Positions 8,678 through 17,867 of a DNA stretch of 64,000 nucleotides are shown piece after piece; position 1 is the stretch's first letter; each line of letters opens with the position of its first letter. Location of the stretch: positions 18,793 to 82,792 of the forward strand of contig CAIMDZ010000018.1 of NCBI GenBank assembly GCA_903839875.1, given 5' to 3'. Under the pieces are notes generated by a model. The model saw nothing but the letters and a program-made list of their open reading frames with translations, was not told the DNA's origin and ran no database searches. This DNA comes from an uncultured Bacteroidota bacterium (GTDB taxonomy: Bacteria; Bacteroidota; Bacteroidia; Chitinophagales; Chitinophagaceae). The position numbers and the translations under genes are program-made.

Positions 8678-9397
8678 ATGAACATTGCACTTATTGGTTA
8701 CGGAAAAATGGGGCATGCTATTGAGCAGGTAGCAGTAAAACGCGGGCATACAATTGTATTGCGAATTACATCTGCCAATAAGCACGAAATGGATGACGTA
8801 CACCTGCGCACTGCCGATGTGGCTATTGAGTTTACCAATCCTGCGGCGGCAAAGGAAAATGTATTAGCCTGCCTCAATGCCGGGTTATCTACCGTTTGCG
8901 GTACCACCGGGTGGAATGAACAATTACAGGAAGCACGCGATGCTGCTATTAAGAATAATGTTGCCTTTCTCCATGCCTCTAATTTCAGTATTGGAGTAAA
9001 TATTTTCTTTGAAGTAAATAAGCTGATTGCAGCCCTGATGAACGGACATGCAGAATACAATGTGAGCATCGAAGAAACCCACCATACGCAAAAGAAAGAT
9101 GCCCCCAGCGGCACGGCCATTACACTTGCAGAACAGATCATTCAGAATCTAACCAGAAAAAAAAACTGGGTACTGAATGACTACAACGAAAAAGACAAGA
9201 TTCCAATCATAGCCCACAGGGTAGATAGCGTGCCCGGCACCCACAAGGTCACCTGGTCATCAGCCATTGACGATATAGACATTATTCACACCGCCCACAG
9301 CCGCGATGGTTTTGCATTGGGGTCAGTACTGGCTGCTGAGTTTATTGCCGGCAAACAGGGAATATTTACCATGAAGGATGTGCTGGGTATAAAATAG
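8678..9397 (+). CDS. dapB: 4-hydroxy-tetrahydrodipicolinate reductase
   Basis: 239-residue cytosolic enzyme of lysine/diaminopimelate synthesis. It reduces 4-hydroxy-tetrahydrodipicolinate with NAD(P)H. Visible marks: N-terminal Rossmann GYGKMGHAIE, the CGTTGW segment, the catalytic EETHHTQKKDAPSGTA (His pair and Lys) and the C-terminal HSRDGFALGSVLAAEFI. Length is typical of the shorter Bacteroidota form. It is not linked to other lysine genes in this window. The start is fixed by the Rossmann motif six residues in. Very confident. Confidence 0.95.
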   Translation: MNIALIGYGKMGHAIEQVAVKRGHTIVLRITSANKHEMDDVHLRTADVAIEFTNPAAAKENVLACLNAGLSTVCGTTGWNEQLQEARDAAIKNNVAFLHASNFSIGVNIFFEVNKLIAALMNGHAEYNVSIEETHHTQKKDAPSGTAITLAEQIIQNLTRKKNWVLNDYNEKDKIPIIAHRVDSVPGTHKVTWSSAIDDIDIIHTAHSRDGFALGSVLAAEFIAGKQGIFTMKDVLGIK

Positions 9398-9411
9398 TTT
9401 CGTTTTATTCT

Positions 9412-9419
9412 TACATTTG
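9412..9419 (+). promoter_or_regulatory. Candidate -7 box of the 9435 lipoprotein gene
   Basis: TACATTTG matches TAnnTTTG and lies 15 nt before the ATG at 9435. Confidence 0.4.
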
Positions 9420-9434
9420 ATAAACTTGTTTTTT

Positions 9435-9833
9435 ATGAAACGTCTTTTCATTCCGTTGATAGTTGTGGTGATCACTACCTTTTTTTCCTGCAATGACAGG
9501 ATGGAAAACGATGGCAAAACAACAGTAGTACATGATAGCCTGGTAAATGTGCTCCCAACGTGGCAGGCGCTAAAGGTTAAAGTGAGTGATGATAAAACGG
9601 ATATGCTCATTGTAGTTGGTGATGCAACACTGTACAAAGCCTCTGATGAAGTGAAAAAGCAAAAGGCAGAAGAGGTTGCCAAAATGGTATTGCGCATTTA
9701 TGGTCCAAACAACTATCTCGAAAAAGGCAACCTGATCATTACCGCCAATATCCGCAACGAAGACGAAGCCCCAGCCGATGGAATCAAAATTCCGATGGAT
9801 TTTGCGGGGATGAAGAAGGCGGGAGGGAAGTAA
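9435..9833 (+). CDS. Small predicted lipoprotein of unknown function
   Basis: 132 residues from the ATG at 9435; the open frame reaches back to a TTG at 9417. The N-terminus MKRLFIPLIVVVITTFFSCN is a lipoprotein signal with Cys19 as acylation site. The mature part (about 110 residues) has a predicted helix DEVKKQKAEEVAKMVLRIYG and a strand NLIITANIRN. That resembles small BON-like or stress lipoproteins, but I do not recognise a family. It sits 37 bp behind dapB. The secretion prediction is good; function is unknown. Confidence 0.65.
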   Translation: MKRLFIPLIVVVITTFFSCNDRMENDGKTTVVHDSLVNVLPTWQALKVKVSDDKTDMLIVVGDATLYKASDEVKKQKAEEVAKMVLRIYGPNNYLEKGNLIITANIRNEDEAPADGIKIPMDFAGMKKAGGK

Positions 9834-9898
9834 GGCTTATGCCGTTTCGTCATTTATTCCGATGAAATTACCTCTAACAGTATTCATACTATTTACTC

Positions 9899-10345
9899 AT
9901 GAAAAATTTAATACTGTTTTTTTTCTTATTTCCCAGCTACTTCTCTTTCGCTCAAGATTTTGTGCCGCCGAGGACGATAAAGATTGAACACGCTGGAAGT
10001 CAAAATTCTATTTATTATTCTGCTATTTTCTATGACGATATAAGTGCGCGACAAAAAATTGGTAAAGATAATTTTTATATATCTGATGCAATTTATTACT
10101 ATGTTTATGTTGGCAAACAACAATTCGATCAAATTGCCTTATTGACCTACTATTTGGTTGCCCCATATAAAGATCCTGAATCATACTATTATGTGTCGTA
10201 TAAAGTAAGTGGAAAGAAAGTTATTGGCAGAGTAGTAAATGAAGGCGCAGCCATTCGATCTTTTTGTAAAAATATCCTAAGTATCATGCGGCAAGACACA
10301 GGAAACAAAGAAAACATAAAGTTCTTTGAGGAACATGGCTATTAG
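9899..10345 (+). CDS. Hypothetical secreted protein
   Basis: 148 residues. The signal peptide MKNLILFFFLFPSYFSFAQ is cleaved before DF. The mature chain is rich in aromatic residues (repeated Y in IYYSAIFYDD, DAIYYYVYVG, YYYVSYKVSG), consistent with a beta-rich periplasmic or surface fold. No family is recognised. It is more AT-rich than the flanking genes and ends 88 bp before the convergent S9 peptidase gene. Confidence 0.55.
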   Translation: MKNLILFFFLFPSYFSFAQDFVPPRTIKIEHAGSQNSIYYSAIFYDDISARQKIGKDNFYISDAIYYYVYVGKQQFDQIALLTYYLVAPYKDPESYYYVSYKVSGKKVIGRVVNEGAAIRSFCKNILSIMRQDTGNKENIKFFEEHGY

Positions 10346-10400
10346 GAGATTCGAAAACGCAGCATTGACCTGCAATCCCCTGCGAAGCCCCGGAACAAGG

Positions 10401-10419
10401 TCCCGATTTTTTATCGGGA
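10401..10419. repeat. Looped TCCCGAT/ATCGGGA hairpin between convergent genes
   Basis: TCCCGAT-TTTTT-ATCGGGA lies in the 88-bp gap between convergent genes. It is the looped relative of the palindromes at 7317 and 23938. Surrounding GC-rich stretches (AAGCCCC, GGGGTTTGGGG) can extend the structure. It may act as a terminator for either gene. Confidence 0.55.
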
Positions 10420-10433
10420 GGGGTTTGGGGTGG

Positions 10434-12599
10434 CTACTTCAGATAAGTGTCAAAATAATCACTGATCTTCTGCATCAGATGTACCCTGTCCTTGCCCCTT
10501 ACATTGTGCTCATAGCCGGGGTATACAAAGTAATCTACCTGTACATTTTCATCCACGCATTTCTTCAGGAAGTCTATGCTGTGCTGCCATACCACTACGT
10601 TATCCTGTGTACCATGTATCAGCATCAGCTTTCCTTTCAGGTTTTTCACCTTGGTCAGCAGGTTGGCATTCTCATATCCTTCAGGATTGGTTGCAGGTAC
10701 GTCCATGTAGCGCTCGGTGTACATCACCTCATACATTTTCCAGTCCATAACAGGTCCGCCCGCTACTCCGCACTTAAACACACCCGGTTGCTTCAGCATA
10801 AGCGATGTGGTCATAAACCCACCATAACTCCAGCCATGCACACCCATTCTGTCCTTATCCACATAAGGCAGTGACTTCAGGTATTCCACACCCTTCATCT
10901 GGTCCTTGATCTCCACATCTCCCAATTTGCGGAAGGTTGCCTGTTCAAAATTAATGCCCCTGTTCCAGCTACCCCTGCCATCCATCGTAAATACTATGTA
11001 ACCATGCTGCGCCATATACTCATACCACAGATTACCACTCTCAGGAAATGAATTATGTATCAACTGCACATTAGGTCCGTTATAGAGGTACACAATAACA
11101 GGGTACTTTTTGTTCATGTCAAAATTAGTGGGCAGAATCAATTTGCCGTAGAGTGGCGTAACACCATCTGCAGCCTTAATAGTTACATTCCTGATTTCCG
11201 GGCGGTCATAACCAGCCAGCGGGTCTTCCGCTTTTACCAATTCCAGGTTATCCGATCCGTCTGTTGCTCTTATCACACTGTTTTTAGGAATACCTGCACC
11301 GTTGTATACATCATATACATACCTGCCATCCTCACTGCACAATGCATTATGCATACCTGCTCCCTTATCCAGCAACGTCATTTTTCCCTTCTCCAGGCTC
11401 ACCGAATAAATGTGCTTTTCCAGCGGCGATTCTTTCGACGCTGTTATGAACAACTTCATATTTTCATCATCTACTCCAACAATCTCATTCACCACCCAGT
11501 TACCTTTTGTCAACTGGCGAACCAGTTTACCTTCCGTATCATATAAATACAGGTGTTCAAAACCATCACGCTCGCTCCACCAGATAAAGTAGTTCTTGTT
11601 CTTGTGCAGGAATGTCAATGGGTGTGTGGGGTGAACGTACTTCTTGTCTTTTTCTTCAAATAAGGTCAGCACTTTTGCACCTGTAGCAGCATTATATTTG
11701 TTCAGCAGCAGTTGGTTCTGATCCCTGTTGAGTATACCTATGTAAATATATTTTTCGTCAGGGCTCCAGGTAACGCAGGTAAGATAATGGTCTTTATTGG
11801 TAGTACCAGTTTGCATTGTTACTGTTTTACCACTTGCCGGATCATATACACACAGGGTTACTTCATGCGATGTACCGCCCGCCATCGGATACTTGATCAG
11901 GTCCACTGTTGCCGGAGTTGTATCCCATTTTATGATTGGATAGTCTTTTACCATCGTCTGATCCATACGGTAATAGGCCAGGAAATTACCTTTGGGCGAG
12001 AAGAATATCCCGCCGTCAATACCAAATTCATCCCTGTGTACAGACTGACCACAAACTATATCTTTATTCGTTTCATTGGTCACCTGCACTTTACCTTTCA
12101 CATGATCCCACATCCATAGATTGTTGTCAATGGTATAGGCTATTTTTTTGCTTTTATCCACCGTTACATGTTCCGCTTTTTCAGGTAAGGACACAAGGCT
12201 GGTAGTGCTCCAGCTATGAGTGGCGCCTTTAAGTGTGGCAACCGTGATCTCCTTATCCTTCATAAACCAGGCATTATCCATGTCCAGCCATTTTAATGCG
12301 GGTATGGCAGGAGCCTTTCCTTTTGGCCCATCCAGTTCAATGGCAGGTACAGTACCCTTAATCCCGCCATTTTTACAATCCACAACCGTCCAGAATTCTT
12401 CTTTATCCTTTTTATCCGAATACCAGAAATTATCTGTTCCCGGCTGCCACGATGTATTTTTTAAAGATTTTGGCGCCAGTGTGGTTGACATGCCATTAGT
12501 TGCCTCTGTAATGGTAAATTGCTTTTTCTGGGCTGATAATTGTACCGATATAGTTGTAACAACTACAAGTAACGAAGAAACGCTTTTGCAATAATTCAT
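10434..12599 (-). CDS. S9 family peptidase, dipeptidyl-peptidase IV type
   Basis: 721 residues with an N-terminal signal (MNYCKSVSSLLVVVTTISVQLSAQ). A DPP IV N-terminal beta-propeller (about 90-460) contains FFSPKGNFLAYYRMD and TWSPDEKYIYIG repeats. The alpha/beta-hydrolase peptidase domain follows (about 500-721). Catalytic triad read from sequence: Ser591 in GWSYGG, Asp666 in HGTQDN, His698 in YEHNV. The family removes X-Pro or X-Ala dipeptides from peptide N-termini in the periplasm or at the surface. Bacteroidota often use such peptidases with S46 DPPs, and one is present at 48006. A TAAGTTTG -7 box lies 17 nt before the ATG. Confidence 0.92.
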   Translation of the reverse strand: MNYCKSVSSLLVVVTTISVQLSAQKKQFTITEATNGMSTTLAPKSLKNTSWQPGTDNFWYSDKKDKEEFWTVVDCKNGGIKGTVPAIELDGPKGKAPAIPALKWLDMDNAWFMKDKEITVATLKGATHSWSTTSLVSLPEKAEHVTVDKSKKIAYTIDNNLWMWDHVKGKVQVTNETNKDIVCGQSVHRDEFGIDGGIFFSPKGNFLAYYRMDQTMVKDYPIIKWDTTPATVDLIKYPMAGGTSHEVTLCVYDPASGKTVTMQTGTTNKDHYLTCVTWSPDEKYIYIGILNRDQNQLLLNKYNAATGAKVLTLFEEKDKKYVHPTHPLTFLHKNKNYFIWWSERDGFEHLYLYDTEGKLVRQLTKGNWVVNEIVGVDDENMKLFITASKESPLEKHIYSVSLEKGKMTLLDKGAGMHNALCSEDGRYVYDVYNGAGIPKNSVIRATDGSDNLELVKAEDPLAGYDRPEIRNVTIKAADGVTPLYGKLILPTNFDMNKKYPVIVYLYNGPNVQLIHNSFPESGNLWYEYMAQHGYIVFTMDGRGSWNRGINFEQATFRKLGDVEIKDQMKGVEYLKSLPYVDKDRMGVHGWSYGGFMTTSLMLKQPGVFKCGVAGGPVMDWKMYEVMYTERYMDVPATNPEGYENANLLTKVKNLKGKLMLIHGTQDNVVVWQHSIDFLKKCVDENVQVDYFVYPGYEHNVRGKDRVHLMQKISDYFDTYLK

Positions 12600-12616
12600 A
12601 ATTCCGGTTTGGGAAA

Positions 12617-12624
12617 CAAACTTA
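12617..12624 (-). promoter_or_regulatory. Candidate -7 box of the S9 peptidase gene
   Basis: Minus-strand TAAGTTTG matches TAnnTTTG, 17 nt upstream of the ATG. Confidence 0.45.
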
Positions 12625-12703
12625 ATTTAAAAAAAGTGAAGAGTATAGCGATGAAGAGAATTATATACAGCATTCAATAAAAACCCCACTTTATAGGTCG
12701 CAC

Positions 12704-12730
12704 AAAAAAAGCTCCGGAATTTCCGGAGCT
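12704..12730 (-). terminator. Rho-independent terminator after the 12755 gene
   Basis: A perfect palindrome AGCTCCGGAA-T-TTCCGGAGCT is followed on the minus strand by seven T. It lies 24 bp past the stop of the 12755-13291 gene. Confidence 0.85.
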
Positions 12731-12754
12731 CTGTAAAGATGATTATATTATGAA

Positions 12755-13291
12755 TTATAACTGATCGTAAATCGGTGCGTCCACATTTCTGAGGATACCA
12801 TAGAACTGATATGTTTTGTGGTGGTAACCTTTCTTCAGGTACACATCGGTATCAATATCATCAGGAATAGTTATCCATGAGTGACGTTTCAACAGCAACC
12901 AACGGTAAACACAAACAGTATTGGAACCACGGCGGGTTAATGCATAAAACTGGAGATGTTTCTGGGTATAGCCGTTTTTCAGCATCTGGTCGTCTGTATA
13001 TTCGTCTTCGCAAACGCTCATGTGCGCCCTGCTAACCGGGTTGAACCAGCCATTAACAGCTACACGGTTTGGGCCTGGTGTACGATAGCACCAGAATAAC
13101 AGGGTCTTGTCCTGCCAGCCCCAGTTGATTAATTGTCCGTCCTGGTACTCTCCGTCAGCTACAGTACAGAATTGCTGATCCTCGGGTATATACCAGCGAA
13201 AAACCCGCACAAGGTCGTCCTGCGCAAAGGTTTTATTGGCAAAGAATAACGCTGCTAACACAGTTGTAAATACAATGATGGTTCTTTTCAT
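12755..13291 (-). CDS. Secreted three-repeat (DUF5648-like) protein, copy 1
   Basis: 178 residues from the ATG at 13291 (a longer frame reaches 13321). Signal peptide MKRTIIVFTTVLAALFFANKTFAQ. The mature chain is three ~42-residue repeats with the pattern V-x-x-x-W/R-x-x-x-x-x-x-x-x-x-V-x-x-x-E-Y/D-x-D-x-x-L-x-x-x-G-x-x-x-K-x-x-Q-F-Y. Examples are FRWYIPEDQQF, NGWFNPVSRAH and YRWLLLKRHSW. The pattern resembles DUF5648 repeats, and three copies would suit a beta-trefoil (inference). A paralogue lies next upstream (13442-13957). It has its own terminator. The role is unknown, possibly glycan binding. Confidence 0.7.
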   Translation of the reverse strand: MKRTIIVFTTVLAALFFANKTFAQDDLVRVFRWYIPEDQQFCTVADGEYQDGQLINWGWQDKTLLFWCYRTPGPNRVAVNGWFNPVSRAHMSVCEDEYTDDQMLKNGYTQKHLQFYALTRRGSNTVCVYRWLLLKRHSWITIPDDIDTDVYLKKGYHHKTYQFYGILRNVDAPIYDQL

Positions 13292-13441
13292 GTTTAGTCT
13301 CATTTTCAAAATTGCACCCAAAATACATAAAAATTTCGTTGCCCTGCAAATTATTAGGCTAAAATTTTTTTTTATTTCTTTAATTATTACGCTGCAAAGA
13401 TATACAAAATCAGGTTTAAAGCCACTTTCTGCCGCTTTTTA

Positions 13442-13957
13442 TTATTTCTTCACAAGGCCGTAAAACTGGTAGGTCTTGTGGTGATACCCCTTTTTAAGGT
13501 AAAGATCAGTATCATTATTGTCGGGAATAGTAATCCAGCCATGCCGTGCAGGCAACAACCACCGATACACGCAAACGGTCTTTTCGCTCTTTTTGGTAAG
13601 CCCGTAAAACTGCAACTGTTTCTGCCTGTAGCCATTTTTCATCATTTGCTCATCCGTGTATTCGTCTTCGCAAACACTCAAATACGAGTGACTCACTGAG
13701 TTGAACCAACTATTCACAGCAACACGGCCTGGACCGGACGTATTACAGGCATAAAACAAAAAAGTTTTATTTGTCCACCCCCCTTTGTACAATTCCGAAT
13801 CAACGAACTCGTTCTCCGCAACCATACGGTATTGCTGGTCTTCCGGAGAATACCAACGGTTTACCGCAACATGCCCGCCATCCTGCCCAAAACTCGCAGT
13901 CATCAACAAACAAAGAGATGCTATACCCAATCCAAAAAATATAGCTGCCAGTTTCAA
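13442..13957 (-). CDS. Secreted three-repeat (DUF5648-like) protein, copy 2
   Basis: 171 residues, tandem paralogue of the 12755 gene with the same three-repeat layout. The blocks VCEDEYTD, VCVYRWLL and KKGYHHKTYQFYG are shared almost verbatim. Signal peptide MKLAAIFFGLGIASLCLLMTASFGQ. The start is TTG at 13957 with AGGATA just upstream; no ATG precedes the signal peptide. The lone Cys pair in NTSG/CEDEY regions is partly conserved between copies. It ends before the ADAPIYDQL tail of copy 1. Most likely a recent local duplication. Confidence 0.7.
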   Translation of the reverse strand: MKLAAIFFGLGIASLCLLMTASFGQDGGHVAVNRWYSPEDQQYRMVAENEFVDSELYKGGWTNKTFLFYACNTSGPGRVAVNSWFNSVSHSYLSVCEDEYTDEQMMKNGYRQKQLQFYGLTKKSEKTVCVYRWLLPARHGWITIPDNNDTDLYLKKGYHHKTYQFYGLVKK

Positions 13958-14177
13958 AATATCCTATTTGCTCACATGCAATTTATATAATTTTTATTAT
14001 TTTCAATAACATTGCTCCTAAATTACCCTCGGTCAACCGCCACATTTTTCTAAATCCTCCCTTTCCCGTAACTTCGCACCCCTTTTTGTGTGTCAACCTG
14101 TCAGGTAATAAAAGATAGCATGACTTTTGATACGGATTGGGTTTGGATTAACCCGAATGCGCCAGGTAATAACCCGG

Positions 14178-14210
14178 ACTTTCGACTTTATACTTTCGAC
14201 TTTATACTTA
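14178..14210 (+). repeat. 14-bp tandem repeat upstream of secA
   Basis: ACTTTCGACTTTAT occurs twice perfectly, followed by a partial third copy, 22-54 nt before the secA ATG. Similar ACTTT-rich strings stand upstream of several genes here. A TAACTTCG near -7 match lies farther upstream (about 14068). Confidence 0.6.
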
Positions 14211-14231
14211 TTTAAAATACAATACTGAACA

Positions 14232-17200
14232 ATGATCTCATTTATCTCGAAAATATTTGGTGGCAGCAAGTCCGATAAAGATGTAAAAAAAATACAGCCT
14301 CAGGTTGCTGAAATAAATAAATTTTATAACGATTACCAGACTATTTCAAACGACCAGCTACGTAATAAAACGCACGAATTCCGTGCCCGCATCAAGGAAC
14401 ACTTAGTAGATATAGACCAGCAGATAGCGGATAAAAAAGCGGAAGCCGAAGTAGGCGATGCCGGTGATATCCAGTCACGTGAGGCTATTTATAATGAAGC
14501 AGACAAGCTGGTAAAAAAACGGGACGAACAAATCGAAGAGATTTTGCGGGAGATTCTTCCGGAAGCTTTTGCGGTAGTGAAAGAAACGGCCCACAGATTT
14601 AAAGACAACACCGGGATCATTTCTACTGCTACCGACCTCGACAGGGAGCTGGCCATAAGTAAAAATCACATACGCATTGACGGTGATAAATCCATTTATG
14701 CCAATTCATGGGACGCCGCAGGCCTACAGGTAACATGGAACATGCTCCATTACGATGTGCAGCTGATAGGTGGTATGGTACTTCATGACGGCAAAATCGC
14801 GGAAATGGCTACCGGTGAGGGTAAAACACTGGTATCTACATTGCCCGCCTACCTTAACGCATTAGCTGGCGAAGGTGTTCATATAGTTACCGTGAACGAT
14901 TACCTCGCACGTCGTGACCAGGAATGGAACGGGCCGTTGTTTGAATGGCTGGGGTTAACAACTGATTGTATAGATAAACATGAGCCTAACTCCCCCGAGC
15001 GCCGCCAGGCTTATCTTGCCGATATCACCTACGGCACCAACAATGAATTCGGCTTCGACTACCTCCGCGATAACATGGTGCATCACCCAAGCGAAATGGT
15101 GCAGCGCAAACACCACTACGCCATGGTGGATGAAGTGGATAGTGTGCTGGTGGATGATGCCCGTACACCGCTTATCATTTCAGGCCCCATACCAAAGGGC
15201 GATGAACAGCAGTTCCACATCCTGAAACCAAGGATTGAGCGTCTGCTGGAAGCCCAGCGTAAGGTGACCAACCATAGTCTTACCGAAGCTAAAAAACTGA
15301 TTGCCGAAGGCAAAACAGATAAAGAAAACGGTGGCCTGTATTTATTTCGTTCATACCGTGGCCTGCCAAAAAACGGCGCTATTATCAAGTTCCTTAGCGA
15401 AGAAGGCAACAAACAGATCCTCCAGAAAACGGAGAACTACTATATAGGCGAACAGCAGAAAAACATGCCTAAGGTTGATGCAGAGTTATTCTTTGCCATT
15501 GATGAAAAGAACAACAGCGTTGACCTTACCGAAAAAGGAATTGCACTGATTACCGGTTCAGGTGAAGACCCGAATTTCTTTATCCTGCCCGACATAGGCA
15601 GCGAACTTGCCGAAATTGAAAAATCCTCGGCTACCCCCGAAGAAAAGGTAAGCCGTAAAGATGCCCTGATACAGGATTATGCTATTAAGGCCGATCGCAT
15701 CCACTCTGTTCAGCAGTTATTGAAAGCATACACATTGTTCGATAAAGACAATGAGTATGTGGTAATGGACGGCAAAGTAAAAATCGTGGATGAGCAGACA
15801 GGCCGTATCCTCGATGGCCGCCGCTATAGCGATGGGCTGCACCAGGCCATTGAAGCTAAGGAAAATGTGCAGGTAGAGGCCGCAACGCAAACTTTCGCAA
15901 CCATCACGCTCCAGAACTACTTCCGTATGTTCCACAAGTTGTGTGGTATGACGGGTACTGCGGAAACGGAAGCCGGTGAGTTCTGGTCTATTTACAAACT
16001 CGATGTGGTAACCATCCCGACAAATGTGGGTGTTATCCGTAAAGACCAGCAGGACCTGGTGTATAAAACCAAGCGCGAAAAATACCGTGCGGCTATAGAT
16101 GAAATAGAAGCATTGCGCGCTATTGGCCGTCCGGCCCTTGTGGGTACAACGTCGGTGGAAGTATCCGAACTGCTGAGCCGAATGCTGCAGCAGAAAAAGA
16201 TACCCCACAATGTACTGAATGCCAAGCAGCACGCACGTGAGGCCCAGATTGTTGCCGAAGCAGGCCTGCCGGGTGCTGTCACCATAGCCACCAACATGGC
16301 CGGCCGTGGTACGGATATAAAACTGGGACCGGGTGTGAAGGAAGCCGGAGGGCTCGCCATCATAGGCACCGAGCGCCACGAAAGCCGCCGTGTTGACCGC
16401 CAGTTGCGTGGCCGTGCAGGCCGCCAGGGCGATCCGGGCAGTTCACAGTTTTTTGTGTCGCTGGAGGATGATCTGATGCGCCTGTTCGGTTCTGAGCGTA
16501 TCGCTTCGCTCATGGATAAAATGGGCCATAAAGAAGGCGAGGTATTGCAGCACAGCATGATCTCAAAATCCATTGAACGCGCCCAGCGCAAAGTGGAAGA
16601 AAATAACTTCGGCATGCGTAAAAACCTGCTGGAGTATGATGATGTGATGAACGCGCAGCGCGATGTGATTTACAAACGCCGCCGCCACGCATTATTTGGC
16701 GAACGCCTTGCCATTGACCTCGATAATGCTATGTTCGCAGTGTGCGTAGGTCTTGCAGAGAAGTTCGTAGAAAACCGGAACCTGGAGGAATTCAAACTGG
16801 AGGTGATGAAACACCTGGTTGTGGAACTGGAGCTTACCAAAGAAGATGCCGATAAAGCCGATGCTAATACTATAGGAGAGCAACTGTACCACCAGGTGAA
16901 AGATTTCTATCACCGCAAGGTAACAGCTCTTTCCGAGCAGATGTTGCCTACGCTGCAGCAGATACTGAATGACAATGGCGACCGGATTGATAATATCGTC
17001 ATTCCTTTCACCGATGGTATCAAGGGTATGCAGGTTTATGTGCAACTGAAAGAAGCGGTAGCGCAAAATGCCCAGCCTGTGTTACAGTCCCTTGAAAAAA
17101 ATATTACCCTCGGCATGATTGACGATGCGTGGAAGAACCATCTGCGTGCTATGGACGATCTGCGCCAGTCTGTGCGAATGGCCTCGTACGAACAGAAGGA

Positions 17201-17567
17201 CCCTCTGCTCATTTATAAGTTTGAAGCCTTTAACCTCTTCAAGCAAATGATGCTGGAAACCAACCGCGATATTATTTCCTTCCTGCTGCGTGCCGGTATA
17301 CCTATACAGGAAGCCCCGCCACAGGCAGCACGCATGCCCGAGCCTCATACCGATATGAGCCGCATGCGTGTGAACAAAGCTGAGATAGACCAGCGAGGCC
17401 AGGACTACGCCGCCGATGAAAACGACTACTATACCGAAACACCTGATGCGCCACCCGTAAAACGCACCCCCGTACAGGCAGGCCCTAAAATAGGCCGCAA
17501 CGACCCTTGCCCCTGCGGCAGTGGTAAGAAGTACAAGGCATGCCATGGTAAAGGGCTGGCGGGGTAA
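14232..17567 (+). CDS. secA: Protein translocase ATPase SecA
   Basis: 1111 residues, long as usual for Bacteroidota SecA. The motor drives Sec-dependent export through SecYEG at the inner membrane. Seen: helicase-like NBD1 with Walker A MATGEGKT (about 192-199) and DEVDSVLVDDART (about 298-310), the preprotein-binding region, NBD2 with TNMAGRGTDIKLGPGV and the RQLRGRAGRQGDPGSS arginine-finger segment, the helical scaffold, and the C-terminal SEC-C zinc motif CPCGSGKKYKACHG (binds SecB/ribosome in known homologues). The start follows a short A-rich leader. The insertions lengthening NBD1 are typical of the phylum. SecG lies 10 kb downstream on the other strand. Confidence 0.97.
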   Translation: MISFISKIFGGSKSDKDVKKIQPQVAEINKFYNDYQTISNDQLRNKTHEFRARIKEHLVDIDQQIADKKAEAEVGDAGDIQSREAIYNEADKLVKKRDEQIEEILREILPEAFAVVKETAHRFKDNTGIISTATDLDRELAISKNHIRIDGDKSIYANSWDAAGLQVTWNMLHYDVQLIGGMVLHDGKIAEMATGEGKTLVSTLPAYLNALAGEGVHIVTVNDYLARRDQEWNGPLFEWLGLTTDCIDKHEPNSPERRQAYLADITYGTNNEFGFDYLRDNMVHHPSEMVQRKHHYAMVDEVDSVLVDDARTPLIISGPIPKGDEQQFHILKPRIERLLEAQRKVTNHSLTEAKKLIAEGKTDKENGGLYLFRSYRGLPKNGAIIKFLSEEGNKQILQKTENYYIGEQQKNMPKVDAELFFAIDEKNNSVDLTEKGIALITGSGEDPNFFILPDIGSELAEIEKSSATPEEKVSRKDALIQDYAIKADRIHSVQQLLKAYTLFDKDNEYVVMDGKVKIVDEQTGRILDGRRYSDGLHQAIEAKENVQVEAATQTFATITLQNYFRMFHKLCGMTGTAETEAGEFWSIYKLDVVTIPTNVGVIRKDQQDLVYKTKREKYRAAIDEIEALRAIGRPALVGTTSVEVSELLSRMLQQKKIPHNVLNAKQHAREAQIVAEAGLPGAVTIATNMAGRGTDIKLGPGVKEAGGLAIIGTERHESRRVDRQLRGRAGRQGDPGSSQFFVSLEDDLMRLFGSERIASLMDKMGHKEGEVLQHSMISKSIERAQRKVEENNFGMRKNLLEYDDVMNAQRDVIYKRRRHALFGERLAIDLDNAMFAVCVGLAEKFVENRNLEEFKLEVMKHLVVELELTKEDADKADANTIGEQLYHQVKDFYHRKVTALSEQMLPTLQQILNDNGDRIDNIVIPFTDGIKGMQVYVQLKEAVAQNAQPVLQSLEKNITLGMIDDAWKNHLRAMDDLRQSVRMASYEQKDPLLIYKFEAFNLFKQMMLETNRDIISFLLRAGIPIQEAPPQAARMPEPHTDMSRMRVNKAEIDQRGQDYAADENDYYTETPDAPPVKRTPVQAGPKIGRNDPCPCGSGKKYKACHGKGLAG

Positions 17568-17596
17568 TTGGAAATTTGAATTATTTTTTTGGTAGT

Positions 17597-17625
17597 AACG
17601 CCTCCGGATGGGGGCGTTTTTTTTA
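17597..17625 (+). terminator. Rho-independent terminator of secA
   Basis: ACGCC-tccggatg-GGGGCGT hairpin followed by eight T, 30 bp after the secA stop. Confidence 0.85.
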
Positions 17626-17867
17626 TTTCTGAAAGTTTTACTAAAATTTTTCTGTTTTTAACCGTCTATTAGTATTGTGGCTGTGATGCTGGTTCATTTA
17701 TGTTGGCCTGGTTAAATATAATAATTTTTAAAACTATTTCCCAGGCTGCCTGCAATATTCGGACCATATGGAATCATATTAATAAGGTATGCGATTTTTT
17801 TATACCTTACATTAAGTTTTTATTTTAAATGTAACATATTTTAACCCGTCTTTAAAAAAACACCTTT
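17626..17867. other. AT-rich spacer before the tandem surface-protein genes
   Basis: About 240 bp, strongly AT-rich. I find no perfect TAnnTTTG box, no RNA gene and no coding potential. It must hold the promoter of the 17868 gene. Confidence 0.4.

Noticed and set aside
10326..10874. 182-residue plus-strand ORF overlapping the S9 peptidase gene
   Set aside because: Antisense to the conserved catalytic domain of the peptidase. Composition (His, Tyr, Cys-rich) is typical of a shadow frame.
16510..17546. Several 60-220-residue ORFs antisense to secA
   Set aside because: Shadows of a highly conserved, codon-biased gene; no independent signals.
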